Below, in pieces: positions 8,040 through 15,801 of a stretch of DNA of 20,039 nt. Positions within the stretch are counted from its first letter, which is position 1; the number at the start of each line of letters is the position of its first letter. The notes beneath the pieces were generated by a model, which saw only the letters and a list, made by a program, of their open reading frames with translations, searched no databases and was not told where the DNA came from. This stretch comes from Acidobacteriota bacterium (GTDB lineage Bacteria; Acidobacteriota; Vicinamibacteria; Vicinamibacterales; UBA823), in the NCBI GenBank assembly GCA_002714165.1, contig PAWT01000024.1:45501-65539 (forward strand). The letters run 5' to 3'. The position numbers and the translations under genes were made by a program.

Positions 8040-9284
8040 TCATGATGCTGATAACAATACGTCTACAATCTTGTCGCGCGCCACCTTGCACTGCTCTCCT
8101 GTGGCCATCGTCTTGACCGTCACCTCACCGGCGGCTAATTCATCATCGCCAAGAATCACCACATGGCTTACTCCAGCACGATTGGCGCGTTTCATTTGCG
8201 CCTTGGCGCTCCGAGCCTCATAGTCCACCAGCGTTCTGAGCCCGCCCGCCCGTAACGCTCGGGCGAGCACAAAAACAGCATCCTGTGCTAACGAACCGAT
8301 CGCAGCCACAAACACATCAGGCACCATCTGATCATTCACATCCGGCAGCGCCAGCACCAACCGCTCAAGGCCTGCTGCAAAACCGATGCCTGGTCGGTCT
8401 GGGCCACCTAGGCGCTTGACAAGACCATCGTAGCGTCCGCCACCTAACAATGCGTTCTGCGCGCCCAGCTTCGATGAGAGAAGCTCAAAAGTCGTTCGGG
8501 TGTAGTAATCGAGACCCCGAACCAGACGATGAGACAATCGGAACGGTTGATCGTATAGCCGTAGGTGCCGCTGCACGGCCTCAAAGTGCCCACGACACGC
8601 ATCGCACAGATAATCCGTCGAGTGTGGCAGTCGGTCAATAGTCGACTGGTCAGCTTCTACCTTACAATCGAAAATCCGTAGTGGGTTGGTCTTGGCTCGC
8701 CGCTGACAATCTCCGCACAGCTTCGACAGGTCTCCTCCTAATGCATTTAGCAGAGCCTCGCTAAACACCGGCCGACAGTCAGGACAACCCACCGAATTAA
8801 TCACCAACTCGGATTCGTCGATCCCCAGTTCACCAACGAGTGTGCAGGCCATCTCCATGACTTCCGCATCAAGCGACGCTTCGGCAACACCGAAGACCTC
8901 GACGTTTAGCTGATGAAACTGTCGATACCTTCCCTTTTGCGGCCGTTCGTACCGAAACATTGGACCTAGCGTGAAGAGCTTTGCTACGGATAGTGACTGT
9001 TCGAGAGAGTGCTCGACAAACGCCCTGACAATACTAGGCGTCGCCTCAGGACGCAGTGTTACCCGCTGACCACCCTTGTCGTCAAATGCGTACATTTCCT
9101 TCTGAACAATGTCAGTCGATTCACCCGTCCCTTTCGAGAACAGTTCCTCCCGTTCAATAATGGGAGTGCGTAACTCGTAATATCCGTAACGGCTGCAAAC
9201 CCGCCGCGCGACTTCCTCCACCCGCCGCCAGCGTTCCACCTGGTCCGGTAGGATGTCCCGCGTTCCTCTAACGGCTGAAATCAT
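8040..9284 (-). CDS. hisS: Histidyl-tRNA synthetase
   Basis: Charges tRNA-His. The 414-residue product shows class II motif 2 in MFRYERPQKGRYRQFHQ (109-125), the histidine-specific loops LVRGLDYYT (254-262) and GGGRYDGL (281-288), and motif 3 GFAAGLERL. The C-terminal anticodon domain begins near 320. The insertion domain is rich in cysteine pairs: CPDC (167-170), CGDC (190-193), Cys207 and CDAC (227-230); related cysteines occur in many HisRS proteins and could bind a metal. The start is ATG at 9284 with RGTRDILPD directly after it. It is the first gene of the leftward block and is divergent from moaA across 127 bases. Confidence 0.97.
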   Translation of the reverse strand: MISAVRGTRDILPDQVERWRRVEEVARRVCSRYGYYELRTPIIEREELFSKGTGESTDIVQKEMYAFDDKGGQRVTLRPEATPSIVRAFVEHSLEQSLSVAKLFTLGPMFRYERPQKGRYRQFHQLNVEVFGVAEASLDAEVMEMACTLVGELGIDESELVINSVGCPDCRPVFSEALLNALGGDLSKLCGDCQRRAKTNPLRIFDCKVEADQSTIDRLPHSTDYLCDACRGHFEAVQRHLRLYDQPFRLSHRLVRGLDYYTRTTFELLSSKLGAQNALLGGGRYDGLVKRLGGPDRPGIGFAAGLERLVLALPDVNDQMVPDVFVAAIGSLAQDAVFVLARALRAGGLRTLVDYEARSAKAQMKRANRAGVSHVVILGDDELAAGEVTVKTMATGEQCKVARDKIVDVLLSAS

Positions 9285-9380
9285 CTATGTCGTGTGCTCA
9301 CGAGCTATTCAGCGACCGACGACAAGGCGAGGGTCGCAGTAAATGATCGTGGCAATCCCAATGGAAGGATAATCATCAAC

Positions 9381-9397
9381 TGCCATCAATCATGGCA
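9381..9397. promoter_or_regulatory. Inverted repeat in the hisS-moaA divergent region
   Basis: TGCCAT (9381-9386), spacer CAATC, ATGGCA (9392-9397) is a perfect 6-bp inverted repeat. It overlaps the moaA -10 element. CATCAA also occurs twice exactly 10 bp apart (9374-9379 and 9384-9389). This arrangement fits an operator for a DNA-binding dimer, or a chance dyad; no regulator is identified in the window. Confidence 0.3.
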
Positions 9398-9401
9398 TAA
9401 T
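9393..9401 (+). promoter_or_regulatory. Extended -10 promoter element for moaA
   Basis: TGG followed by CATAAT reads as an extended -10 element with one mismatch to TATAAT. There is no good -35 hexamer at 9373-9378. Transcription would start near 9408, only a few bases before the moaA ATG at 9412, so the mRNA would be nearly leaderless. An AGGT at 9405-9408 is only three bases from the ATG, too close for a normal ribosome-binding site. Confidence 0.4.
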
Positions 9402-9411
9402 TGTAGGTACC

Positions 9412-10434
9412 ATGCGAGTCAGCGACGCGCTCAACCGTCCGTTGTCCAGCCTACGGTTATCGGTCACCGACCGATGTAATCTCCGATGCCAGTACTGCAT
9501 GCCAGAAGCCGATTATGTCTGGCTTCCACGCGAGAGTATCCTCACATTCGAGGAAACAACCCGCCTTGTCGGTGCATTTACAGCCCTGGGCGTAGATAAA
9601 GTCCGTTTAACCGGTGGTGAGCCATTGCTTCGCCAGGATCTTCACGCTCTCATCAGTTTACTAGCGTCGAAACATGAATTACGCGATCTCGCACTTACGA
9701 CGAATGGCGTCCTCCTATCCAGCCAAGCCCAAGCACTGCGCTCCGCTGGACTAAGCCGTATCACGGTGAGCATGGATACCCTTAGGCCCGAGCGCTTTGT
9801 CAAACTGACACGGATGGATTCACATCGAGCCGTACTTGCCGGTATCGACGCGGCCATCGAAGCTGGATTCGACAACATCAAACTCGACACTGTAGTCATT
9901 AGAGGCGTCAATGATGACGAATTATCAGACTTAATTGACTACGGCCGTGAACGCCATATGGAGGTCCGCTTCATCGAATACATGGATGTCGGAGGAGCTA
10001 CGCAATGGTCAAATGAAGCGGTTGTATCAAGGCGCGAGATGCTCAGCACTCTCTCCGAGAAATATGGCCCTATCACGCCGGTTAAGGAGTTCAACTCCGC
10101 CCCCGCAGACCGGTTCACCTTACCGGACGGTACAATTTTTGGCATCATCTCTTCGACAACCCAACCGTTCTGCCGAAGCTGTGATCGCAGTCGGTTGACT
10201 GCAGATGGTATTTGGTATCTCTGCTTATATGCTCATTCTGGGACTGACCTTCGAAAGTCGCTTCGTGAAGGTGCCTCAATCGGTGACCTCCAAGATCAGA
10301 TCACCTCCGCATGGAAGGAGCGAGTCGACCGCGGAGCTGAAATGCGCCTTGCAGAAGACCAACGTGAACCGCTGATCCCCGTTCGGCGGCTTCGAGAAGA
10401 ACCCCACCTCGAAATGCACACCCGCGGCGGATAG
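9412..10434 (+). CDS. moaA: GTP 3',8-cyclase MoaA (molybdenum cofactor biosynthesis)
   Basis: A radical-SAM enzyme that turns GTP into 3',8-cyclo-7,8-dihydro-GTP, the first step of molybdopterin synthesis, with MoaC acting next. The 340-residue product has the N-terminal 4Fe-4S cluster motif Cys22-x3-Cys26-x2-Cys29 (CNLRCQYC), the SAM-binding GGEP (RLTGGEPLLR), and the second cluster at Cys254, Cys257 and Cys271 (FCRSCDRSRLTADG). It ends in the conserved Gly-Gly tail required for activity. The start is ATG at 9412, giving the standard SDALNRPLSSLRLSVTDRCN beginning. It is the first gene of the plus-strand trio. No other Moco gene is in the window, but msrP, a Moco enzyme, lies about 3 kb away. 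Confidence 0.96.
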   Translation: MRVSDALNRPLSSLRLSVTDRCNLRCQYCMPEADYVWLPRESILTFEETTRLVGAFTALGVDKVRLTGGEPLLRQDLHALISLLASKHELRDLALTTNGVLLSSQAQALRSAGLSRITVSMDTLRPERFVKLTRMDSHRAVLAGIDAAIEAGFDNIKLDTVVIRGVNDDELSDLIDYGRERHMEVRFIEYMDVGGATQWSNEAVVSRREMLSTLSEKYGPITPVKEFNSAPADRFTLPDGTIFGIISSTTQPFCRSCDRSRLTADGIWYLCLYAHSGTDLRKSLREGASIGDLQDQITSAWKERVDRGAEMRLAEDQREPLIPVRRLREEPHLEMHTRGG

Positions 10435-10475
10435 ATATTGACGGCCATTTCCTGACGCTCCTGTAGCCAATATAG

Positions 10476-11630
10476 ATGACGAGAGGCTCGACTTCGGCCG
10501 ACGTGGCTATCATTGGCGCTGGAGTCTTTGGAGCCTGGATCGCTTATTATCTGCGCCAATCAGGCCGGTCAGTCATTCTGCTTGATGCCTATGGTGCAGG
10601 ACACACGCGTGCCAGTTCTGGAGGTGAATCGCGCCTTATAAGGATGGGCTACGGCGATGCCGAGTTGTACTCACGGTGGGCAGTGCAATCCCTAACCGGG
10701 TGGAGTGCCCTTTTCGCCGCCAAGCAACAACCCCTTTTCCATCAAACCGGGGTTCTATGGATCGCAAGACCGAATGACGTTCTGACGCAAGCAACCCTAA
10801 CAACATTGCAGAGGCTACAAATACGATGCGAGTTACTTAACGCCGACGAGCTTGCTAATCGTTACCCCCAGATGAAGCTGGGTAAGAAGGCATGGGCTGT
10901 TCTAGAACCAGATTCTGGCGTGCTCATGGCAAGGCGCGCAGTCCAAACCGTTGTCAATGCTGCGATCGACCTTGGGGTTGAATACCGAATCGCCGAAGTG
11001 CTGCCGCCACCGGAAGACCACTTGACTTCCCTAGCCACAGTAAATGGTGAACAAGTCCACGCCAGAACTTACGTCTACGCATGCGGGGCGTGGCTACCCA
11101 AGATGTTTCCGTGTTTACTCGGCGATAAAATTTTCTCGACCCGTCAGGAGGTATTCTATTTTGGCTGTCCAAGTGGAACCCAAGCGTTCGCACCATCCCA
11201 ATTGCCAGCTTGGATTGACTTCGACAACGAGGTGTACGGCATGCCCGATTTAGAAGGACGTGGTCTAAAAGTGGGAATCGATCGTCATGGTCCCCCTTTC
11301 GACCCCGACACTGGCGACCGACGAATCTCTTCTGACGGCCTAAGTATGGCCCACACTTTCCTTCGACTTCGTTTCCCCGCACTTGATAAGGCGCCTTTAT
11401 TGGAGACCCGAGTCTGCCAATACGAAAATACTTCGACTGGCGATTTCTTGCTTGACCGTCATCCTGAGCATGCCAATGTTTGGCTCGTTGGTGGAGGATC
11501 AGGCCATGGCTTTAAGCATGGCCCGGCCGTCGGGAAATACGTGACCGATCGCATCGAAGACGAGGGACCAGTCGAGCCACTTTTCACCCTCTCAGCAAAG
11601 CAGCGAGTCCAGCAACGAAAGATTTTTTAA
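10476..11630 (+). CDS. Sarcosine-oxidase-like FAD-dependent oxidoreductase (DAO family)
   Basis: A 384-residue flavoprotein of the monomeric sarcosine oxidase / N-methyltryptophan oxidase type, which oxidises N-methyl or secondary amines with O2 to give H2O2. The dinucleotide-binding motif is GAGVFG (14-19). Cys314 in CQYENTSTGDFLLDRHPE aligns with the cysteine that binds FAD covalently in MSOX (Cys315). Lys265 in GRGLKVG matches the O2-activating lysine, and Lys347 in SGHGFK is also kept. However, the positions of MSOX His45 and His269, which line the substrate pocket, appear here as Gly and Asp269, so the substrate is probably not sarcosine. No signal peptide is seen. The start is ATG at 10476, 41 bases after moaA, with no clear Shine-Dalgarno. 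The real substrate is unknown. Confidence 0.88.
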   Translation: MTRGSTSADVAIIGAGVFGAWIAYYLRQSGRSVILLDAYGAGHTRASSGGESRLIRMGYGDAELYSRWAVQSLTGWSALFAAKQQPLFHQTGVLWIARPNDVLTQATLTTLQRLQIRCELLNADELANRYPQMKLGKKAWAVLEPDSGVLMARRAVQTVVNAAIDLGVEYRIAEVLPPPEDHLTSLATVNGEQVHARTYVYACGAWLPKMFPCLLGDKIFSTRQEVFYFGCPSGTQAFAPSQLPAWIDFDNEVYGMPDLEGRGLKVGIDRHGPPFDPDTGDRRISSDGLSMAHTFLRLRFPALDKAPLLETRVCQYENTSTGDFLLDRHPEHANVWLVGGGSGHGFKHGPAVGKYVTDRIEDEGPVEPLFTLSAKQRVQQRKIF

Positions 11631-11690
11631 ATAGTGGATGTTACAGTCCAGCTTGGCACTATCCTTCAAAAACTAAAGAAGAACAGAAAC

Positions 11691-12515
11691 ATGCTGAGAC
11701 ATGGGCTCGTCGGAATCGTGCTTGGAGGAACGCTTACCATCACTGCCTCCAGCATTGCCCAGCCGAAATTCGATCACGATTATTCAACCTATGCCCTCAT
11801 CCTGTCCCAATTTGTCGTCGATGACCGTGTTGATTACCGTAGGTTAGCTGACAACCGCGATAGTCTAGACACCGTAGTTGAAGAATTATCTGCAGTTTCG
11901 AGATTAACGTTTAACGCGTGGAGCCGAGAGAAGCGCCTCGCCTATTGGATAAACGTTTACAATTTGTTCACGTTGCGGATGATCGTTGATCATTACCCCA
12001 TCCAAGGAAGTTGGTTCAGCCTTTATCCTCGTAACAGCATTCAACAGATCGATGGCGCGTGGGACACTATTACGTGGAAGGCAGGTGGGCAAACAGTTAC
12101 TCTGGACGAAATTGAACACGACATCCTTCGTCCGACCTTCAATGAACCACTTCTACACTTCGCTATCAATTGCGCCGCGGTAAGCTGTCCACCATTGAGA
12201 AACGAGCCTTATCGCGCCGATACCCTCAAGACTCAGCTTGCTGATTCAACCCGAAAAACCCTCGCAAAAACCAATTGGCTTCGACTTCATGACGATACTC
12301 TGTATCTAACCGCCATCCTTGACTGGTTCGGCGAAGACTTCGTTTCGCACTTTGGACAGACCGTCGGCGCTAATCGTGCTGAACGTGACAGGGCCTTCCT
12401 TGGACTGGTCGCAACCTACGGACCTAGGGAAATCGCTTCACTAGCGCATACCGGAACGCCAAAAATCAGGTTCTTAAAGTACGACTGGACCTTGAATGAC
12501 ATCAGTGAACGATAA
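11691..12515 (+). CDS. Exported DUF547 domain protein
   Basis: A protein of unknown function with DUF547. With the ATG at 11691 it has 274 residues and starts with a clear Sec signal peptide: positive n-region MLRHG, hydrophobic core through about residue 18, and a probable cleavage after Ala23 (SSIA before QPKF). The DUF547 core shows REKRLAYWINVYNLFTLRMI (about 79-98) and FAINCAAVSCPPLRNEPY (about 157-174) with Cys161 and Cys166, both hallmarks of the family. The frame also opens at a GTG at 11634, adding 19 residues; I prefer the ATG because it places the signal peptide at the N-terminus and has a purine-rich AAAGAAG upstream. It follows the oxidase closely and converges on msrQ with a 13-base gap. 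Role in this cluster is unknown; it probably acts outside the cytoplasm. Confidence 0.85.
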   Translation: MLRHGLVGIVLGGTLTITASSIAQPKFDHDYSTYALILSQFVVDDRVDYRRLADNRDSLDTVVEELSAVSRLTFNAWSREKRLAYWINVYNLFTLRMIVDHYPIQGSWFSLYPRNSIQQIDGAWDTITWKAGGQTVTLDEIEHDILRPTFNEPLLHFAINCAAVSCPPLRNEPYRADTLKTQLADSTRKTLAKTNWLRLHDDTLYLTAILDWFGEDFVSHFGQTVGANRAERDRAFLGLVATYGPREIASLAHTGTPKIRFLKYDWTLNDISER

Positions 12516-12528
12516 CTCCTTCGGGTCG

Positions 12529-13131
12529 CTATCTCGTCACCTTGCTCAGCCATCTCGAACCAAAACGTTCCCATAATCTGATCCCAAATAGCAACGCCAG
12601 ACAACCTACATATATTCCTGGACGCCTCAAGTCGATCTTGGTCTGCCAAAGAAAGTGCGCAGCACCAGCGCCAGCGCTAAAGTAGACCAACCGGTGTAGT
12701 TGCTGCCACCGCCGACCACCAAGTCGGCGGACCATGGCGTGTGTCGATGTGACAGCCAATGGAATCAACAGGACGAATCCGGTGAATCCAGCCGTTATAT
12801 ATGGCCGATTGATGACGTCATCAAGAATCGCATCCAGATCGAAAAACCAGTAGTCGACACCATAGGTCAGGAAATGCAGACATGCGTAAAAGAATGTGAA
12901 CAGGCCGACCATACGCCGAAGTGGTACAAACCTGCTCCAAGCCGTCAAGTAGCGCAGCGGAGTGATCGCCAAGGTGGCTAGGAGGAAACGAAATGTCCAA
13001 ATACCTGTTTGATGGGTGACCTCTTCGATCGGATTGGCACCAAGATCATCTGTGAACCCCCTACCAACCAACCAAAGGACAGGCAGAACACAAGCCACAA
13101 ATACCGCTCGCTTGAGAGAGCCGAGACTCAC
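12529..13131 (-). CDS. msrQ: MsrQ, haem-binding membrane subunit of the MsrPQ methionine sulfoxide reductase
   Basis: MsrQ (YedZ) is an inner-membrane b-type haem protein that passes electrons from the quinone pool or flavin reductase to periplasmic MsrP. The 200-residue product has about six hydrophobic helices, near 8-26, 42-60, 75-95, 112-130, 147-163 and 172-187. Conserved features are HQTGIWTFRFLLATLAITPL (40-59), the histidine in YACLHFLTY (His86), RRWQQLHRLVY (His146) and His159 in GAAHFLW, which are candidate haem ligands. It follows msrP by 32 bases, in the usual msrP-msrQ order, and ends 13 bases from the convergent DUF547 gene. Length and motifs match the family well. Confidence 0.95.
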   Translation of the reverse strand: MSLGSLKRAVFVACVLPVLWLVGRGFTDDLGANPIEEVTHQTGIWTFRFLLATLAITPLRYLTAWSRFVPLRRMVGLFTFFYACLHFLTYGVDYWFFDLDAILDDVINRPYITAGFTGFVLLIPLAVTSTHAMVRRLGGRRWQQLHRLVYFSAGAGAAHFLWQTKIDLRRPGIYVGCLALLFGIRLWERFGSRWLSKVTR

Positions 13132-13163
13132 AACGAAACCTCACTACTTCGAACCGAACAGCC

Positions 13164-14123
13164 TCAGAAGAACCGGCGCAGGTCCATACCGTTATAAAGG
13201 GACGCTACTTGATCGTCGTACCCGTTGAACATCAAAGTGGGCTGCCGGAAGAAACGACCGATGCGCCGTTCCGAACGCTGACTCCATCGCGGATGGTTAA
13301 CAGTGGGGTTCACATTGGCGAAAAACCCGTACTCGTTTGGAGTGGCCTTGTTCCACGCAGTTCTTGGCTGGTCAGCTGTAAACCGCATTCGAACAATTGA
13401 CTTAATACTCTTGAAGCCGTATTTCCACGGCACTACTAGTCGGATTGGAGCGCCGTTTTGATTGAGGAGCGTCTTACCATACAGCCCAACAGCGAGAATT
13501 GTAAGTGGGTGCATCGCTTCATCCATACGAAGGCCCTCAACATACGGCCAGTCGAGCACCGGCCGACGCGCACCTGGCATTTCCGACAAGCGGAGAACCG
13601 TAGTGAACTCTACGTACTTCGCTTTGGATGTTGGCTGAAAACGGTTAATTAGGGTGGAAAGGGGAAAGCCAACCCAAGGTATGACCATCGACCATGCTTC
13701 AACACAGCGAAGGCGATATACACGCTCTTCTAAAGGGATTCCTTTAAGGAGGTCCTCAATGTGATAATCCGCAGGTTTTGCCACATGACCATCGACCCTG
13801 ATTGTCCATGGTGACGTAGTTAACGTATGTGCATTGCGTGATGGATCACGTTTATCGAGACCGAACTCGTAGTAGTTGTTGTAACTCGTAATATCTTCAA
13901 ATGAATTTTTTGGCTCATCGGTTCCAAAAGGACCGGGTTGAACATTTGGAATCTCCTCCTGACCCAGCGACATCGCCTCAGCATCCTTTCCCAAGGCAAG
14001 ACCGCCCGTCGCGACACCAAGTGTGGCACCGGCCGCAGTATGGATAAACTCCCGCCGATTTAGAAAGATGCGCTCCTCGGTAATCTCAGAGGAGGCGATG
14101 TCCGGCGGAGGCTGTATCAGCAT
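13164..14123 (-). CDS. msrP: MsrP, periplasmic molybdoenzyme methionine sulfoxide reductase, catalytic subunit
   Basis: MsrP (YedY) repairs oxidised methionines in envelope proteins using molybdopterin, receiving electrons from MsrQ. The 319-residue product carries a Tat-type signal: Asn-Arg-Arg-Glu-Phe-Ile at 22-27 (arginine pair 23-24), then a mild hydrophobic stretch rich in Ala and Gly, with cleavage near AEA (48-50). Cys140 in [15 protein letters not shown] is the molybdenum ligand. [34 protein letters not shown] and [15 protein letters not shown] agree closely with Escherichia coli MsrP. A good Shine-Dalgarno, GGAGAG (14134-14129), sits five bases before the ATG. A hairpin lies upstream. 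Tat export fits a protein folded with cofactor in the cytoplasm, and moaA nearby supplies part of the cofactor pathway. Confidence 0.97.
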   Translation of the reverse strand: MLIQPPPDIASSEITEERIFLNRREFIHTAAGATLGVATGGLALGKDAEAMSLGQEEIPNVQPGPFGTDEPKNSFEDITSYNNYYEFGLDKRDPSRNAHTLTTSPWTIRVDGHVAKPADYHIEDLLKGIPLEERVYRLRCVEAWSMVIPWVGFPLSTLINRFQPTSKAKYVEFTTVLRLSEMPGARRPVLDWPYVEGLRMDEAMHPLTILAVGLYGKTLLNQNGAPIRLVVPWKYGFKSIKSIVRMRFTADQPRTAWNKATPNEYGFFANVNPTVNHPRWSQRSERRIGRFFRQPTLMFNGYDDQVASLYNGMDLRRFF

Positions 14124-14150
14124 AAATACTCTCCATTTCCTTATCGTCGT

Positions 14151-14184
14151 TGGCCAGAGCGATGCCTGTAATCACTACGGGCCA
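14151..14184 (-). promoter_or_regulatory. Hairpin in the msrP leader
   Basis: On the minus strand TGGCC (14184-14180) pairs with GGCCA (14155-14151), and inside it AGTGAT (14176-14171) pairs with ATCGCT (14163-14158), including one G-U pair. The two helices are separated by a small internal loop and capped by a 7-base loop. The hairpin ends 17 bases before the msrP Shine-Dalgarno and has no T-run after it, so it looks more like a leader element than an intrinsic terminator. Its function is not known. Confidence 0.4.
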
Positions 14185-14236
14185 CCGTACCCCCTCATCG
14201 TATCAAAGACCAAAAGGTTTCAGCGGTAATCGAGGC

Positions 14237-15751
14237 TTACCCTAATCGGCACCAAGCGAAGTAACGTTTAAGCCAAGTACGTAAGCGCGGTGTTAATAAC
14301 TTCAGCCGATAAATGTCACCAATCTTCTTAAGCGCTTCCCCTTGGGTCGGATAAGGATGAATCGTTGCAGATAAGTCAGCCAGACTGCCACCATGAGTAA
14401 TAACGTACGCTGCCTGACCTATCATTTCACCAGCATGCCTTGCCACAATAGTACATCCAAGCAACTTGCCTCGGTCGTGATGGACACGCACAAATCCGCT
14501 AGCTTCTTCATCAATTACTGCACGATCGACGTCAGAAAGCGGGACCGTCAACGTTGAGACCTGTCGTCTCTGTTCTCGAGCCTCCTGCTCATACATACCC
14601 ACATGGGCTATCTCGGGATCAGTATAGGTGCACCAAGGAATCACCAATGCACTAGCGCTCTTCCGACCAAAAAATAGAGCATTCTGAATAACGATACGAG
14701 CCATCGCATCGGCTGCGTGAGTAAACCTAAACGAAGAACAGACGTCTCCGGCGGCGAAAACACGTGCCGCTGAGGTTCGTAACCGGTCATCGACAACCAC
14801 ACCCTGCTGACTGTAAGCAACGCCGGCGGCCTCAAGATTAAGATTTTCCACGTTCGGCGTGCGACCAGTCGCCACAAGTAGTTGATCGCCGATAACTTCA
14901 CTTTGGACGCCATCCCGTTCAAACTGCACTTGGAAACCATCATTACTCGGCTTCACCAGCTGAAGCCGTAGCCCTAGTTCCGTTCGCACCCCATCACGGC
15001 GAAGCTGATTTGCCACCACCTCAGCAGCATCGCGGTCTTCCCGTGGTAGGAGCTGAGTCGACAAGTCAAGTAATGTCACTTCACTACCAAACCGCACAAA
15101 AGCCTGAGCCATCTCACAGCCAACAGGCCCTCCACCAATGATCACAAGTCGACTTGGTCGTTCAGTCAGCCAAAACAGGGTCTCATTCGTTAAGTAGGGA
15201 ATGTCAGCGAGACCAGGAATCGATGGTACGGCTGGCCGCGTACCCGTTGCAATAACCGCGCGCTTAAACCGTAACCCCTGCCCGTTTACTGCAACCTCGG
15301 CCGGACCGGTGAATTGGGCGTCACCAAAAAAGACGTCTACACCAAGACTCGCAAAACGTTGGGCTGAGTCGTGCGTGCCGATATCTGCTCTGCGGCGGCG
15401 CATCCGCCGCATAACCTCCCTGAAATCAACTTCCACTGCACCAACACTGATACCTAGCACCTCACCCTTGCGTATTTCATCAACTATTCGAGCTGCCCTC
15501 AATAAACTCTTAGATGGCACACACCCCACGTTTAAACAATCACCACCCAGAAGTGCCCGTTCAACAAGCGCCACTTTCGCCCCTAATCTTGCCGCACCAG
15601 AAGCGGTCACAAGACCAGCTGTGCCAGCACCAATAACGAGTAAATCGTAGACTTCGTCACCGGTAGGATTCCTCCAGTTCTTAGGACGTACATGTGACAG
15701 CAACTTGAGGTTCGCGTCGTCGAGTGGATGGATAAGCGAATTAGCGTCCAT
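14237..15751 (-). CDS. Mercuric-reductase-like pyridine nucleotide-disulfide oxidoreductase without HMA domain
   Basis: A 504-residue FAD/NAD(P)H flavoprotein of the class I disulfide reductase superfamily. The FAD-binding motif is in YDLLVIGAGTAGL (35-47), the redox-active pair Cys72/Cys77 in GGDCLNVGCVPSK, a second GGGPVGCE motif serves NAD(P)H, and AAGDVCS closes the FAD site. At the C-terminal interface the sequence is HPYPTQGE: Tyr467 occupies the position of the catalytic histidine of dihydrolipoamide dehydrogenase, while Glu472 is kept. It lacks the N-terminal HMA domain and the C-terminal vicinal cysteines of true MerA, so mercuric reduction should not be assumed. Such proteins are often labelled mercuric reductase; the substrate is unknown. 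AGGA sits ten bases before the ATG. It lies 50 bases after the glycosyltransferase gene. Confidence 0.88.
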   Translation of the reverse strand: MDANSLIHPLDDANLKLLSHVRPKNWRNPTGDEVYDLLVIGAGTAGLVTASGAARLGAKVALVERALLGGDCLNVGCVPSKSLLRAARIVDEIRKGEVLGISVGAVEVDFREVMRRMRRRRADIGTHDSAQRFASLGVDVFFGDAQFTGPAEVAVNGQGLRFKRAVIATGTRPAVPSIPGLADIPYLTNETLFWLTERPSRLVIIGGGPVGCEMAQAFVRFGSEVTLLDLSTQLLPREDRDAAEVVANQLRRDGVRTELGLRLQLVKPSNDGFQVQFERDGVQSEVIGDQLLVATGRTPNVENLNLEAAGVAYSQQGVVVDDRLRTSAARVFAAGDVCSSFRFTHAADAMARIVIQNALFFGRKSASALVIPWCTYTDPEIAHVGMYEQEAREQRRQVSTLTVPLSDVDRAVIDEEASGFVRVHHDRGKLLGCTIVARHAGEMIGQAAYVITHGGSLADLSATIHPYPTQGEALKKIGDIYRLKLLTPRLRTWLKRYFAWCRLG

Positions 15752-15801
15752 ATCAAATGGTTCCTAGGGAATACGAACTGTTTGCCTAAAACCTGTCGAC
15801 A

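Noticed and set aside
9285..9411. Moco riboswitch upstream of moaA
   Set aside because: The predicted transcript leaves almost no leader, and I see no extended structured RNA on the plus strand in this short divergent gap.
10954..11382. Long minus-strand open frame (142 codons) opposite the oxidase gene
   Set aside because: It lies wholly inside a well-supported gene on the other strand, has no recognisable motif, and is rich in Arg and Gly as expected of an antisense shadow.
15201..15650. Plus-strand open frame of 149 codons opposite the flavoprotein gene
   Set aside because: Composition is dominated by Ser, Thr, Arg, Pro and Ala, with no domain; it is the reverse-strand shadow of the disulfide reductase gene.
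14237..15751. Calling the flavoprotein a true mercuric reductase and the area a mercury-resistance operon
   Set aside because: No HMA domain, no C-terminal vicinal cysteines, and no merR, merT or merP nearby.
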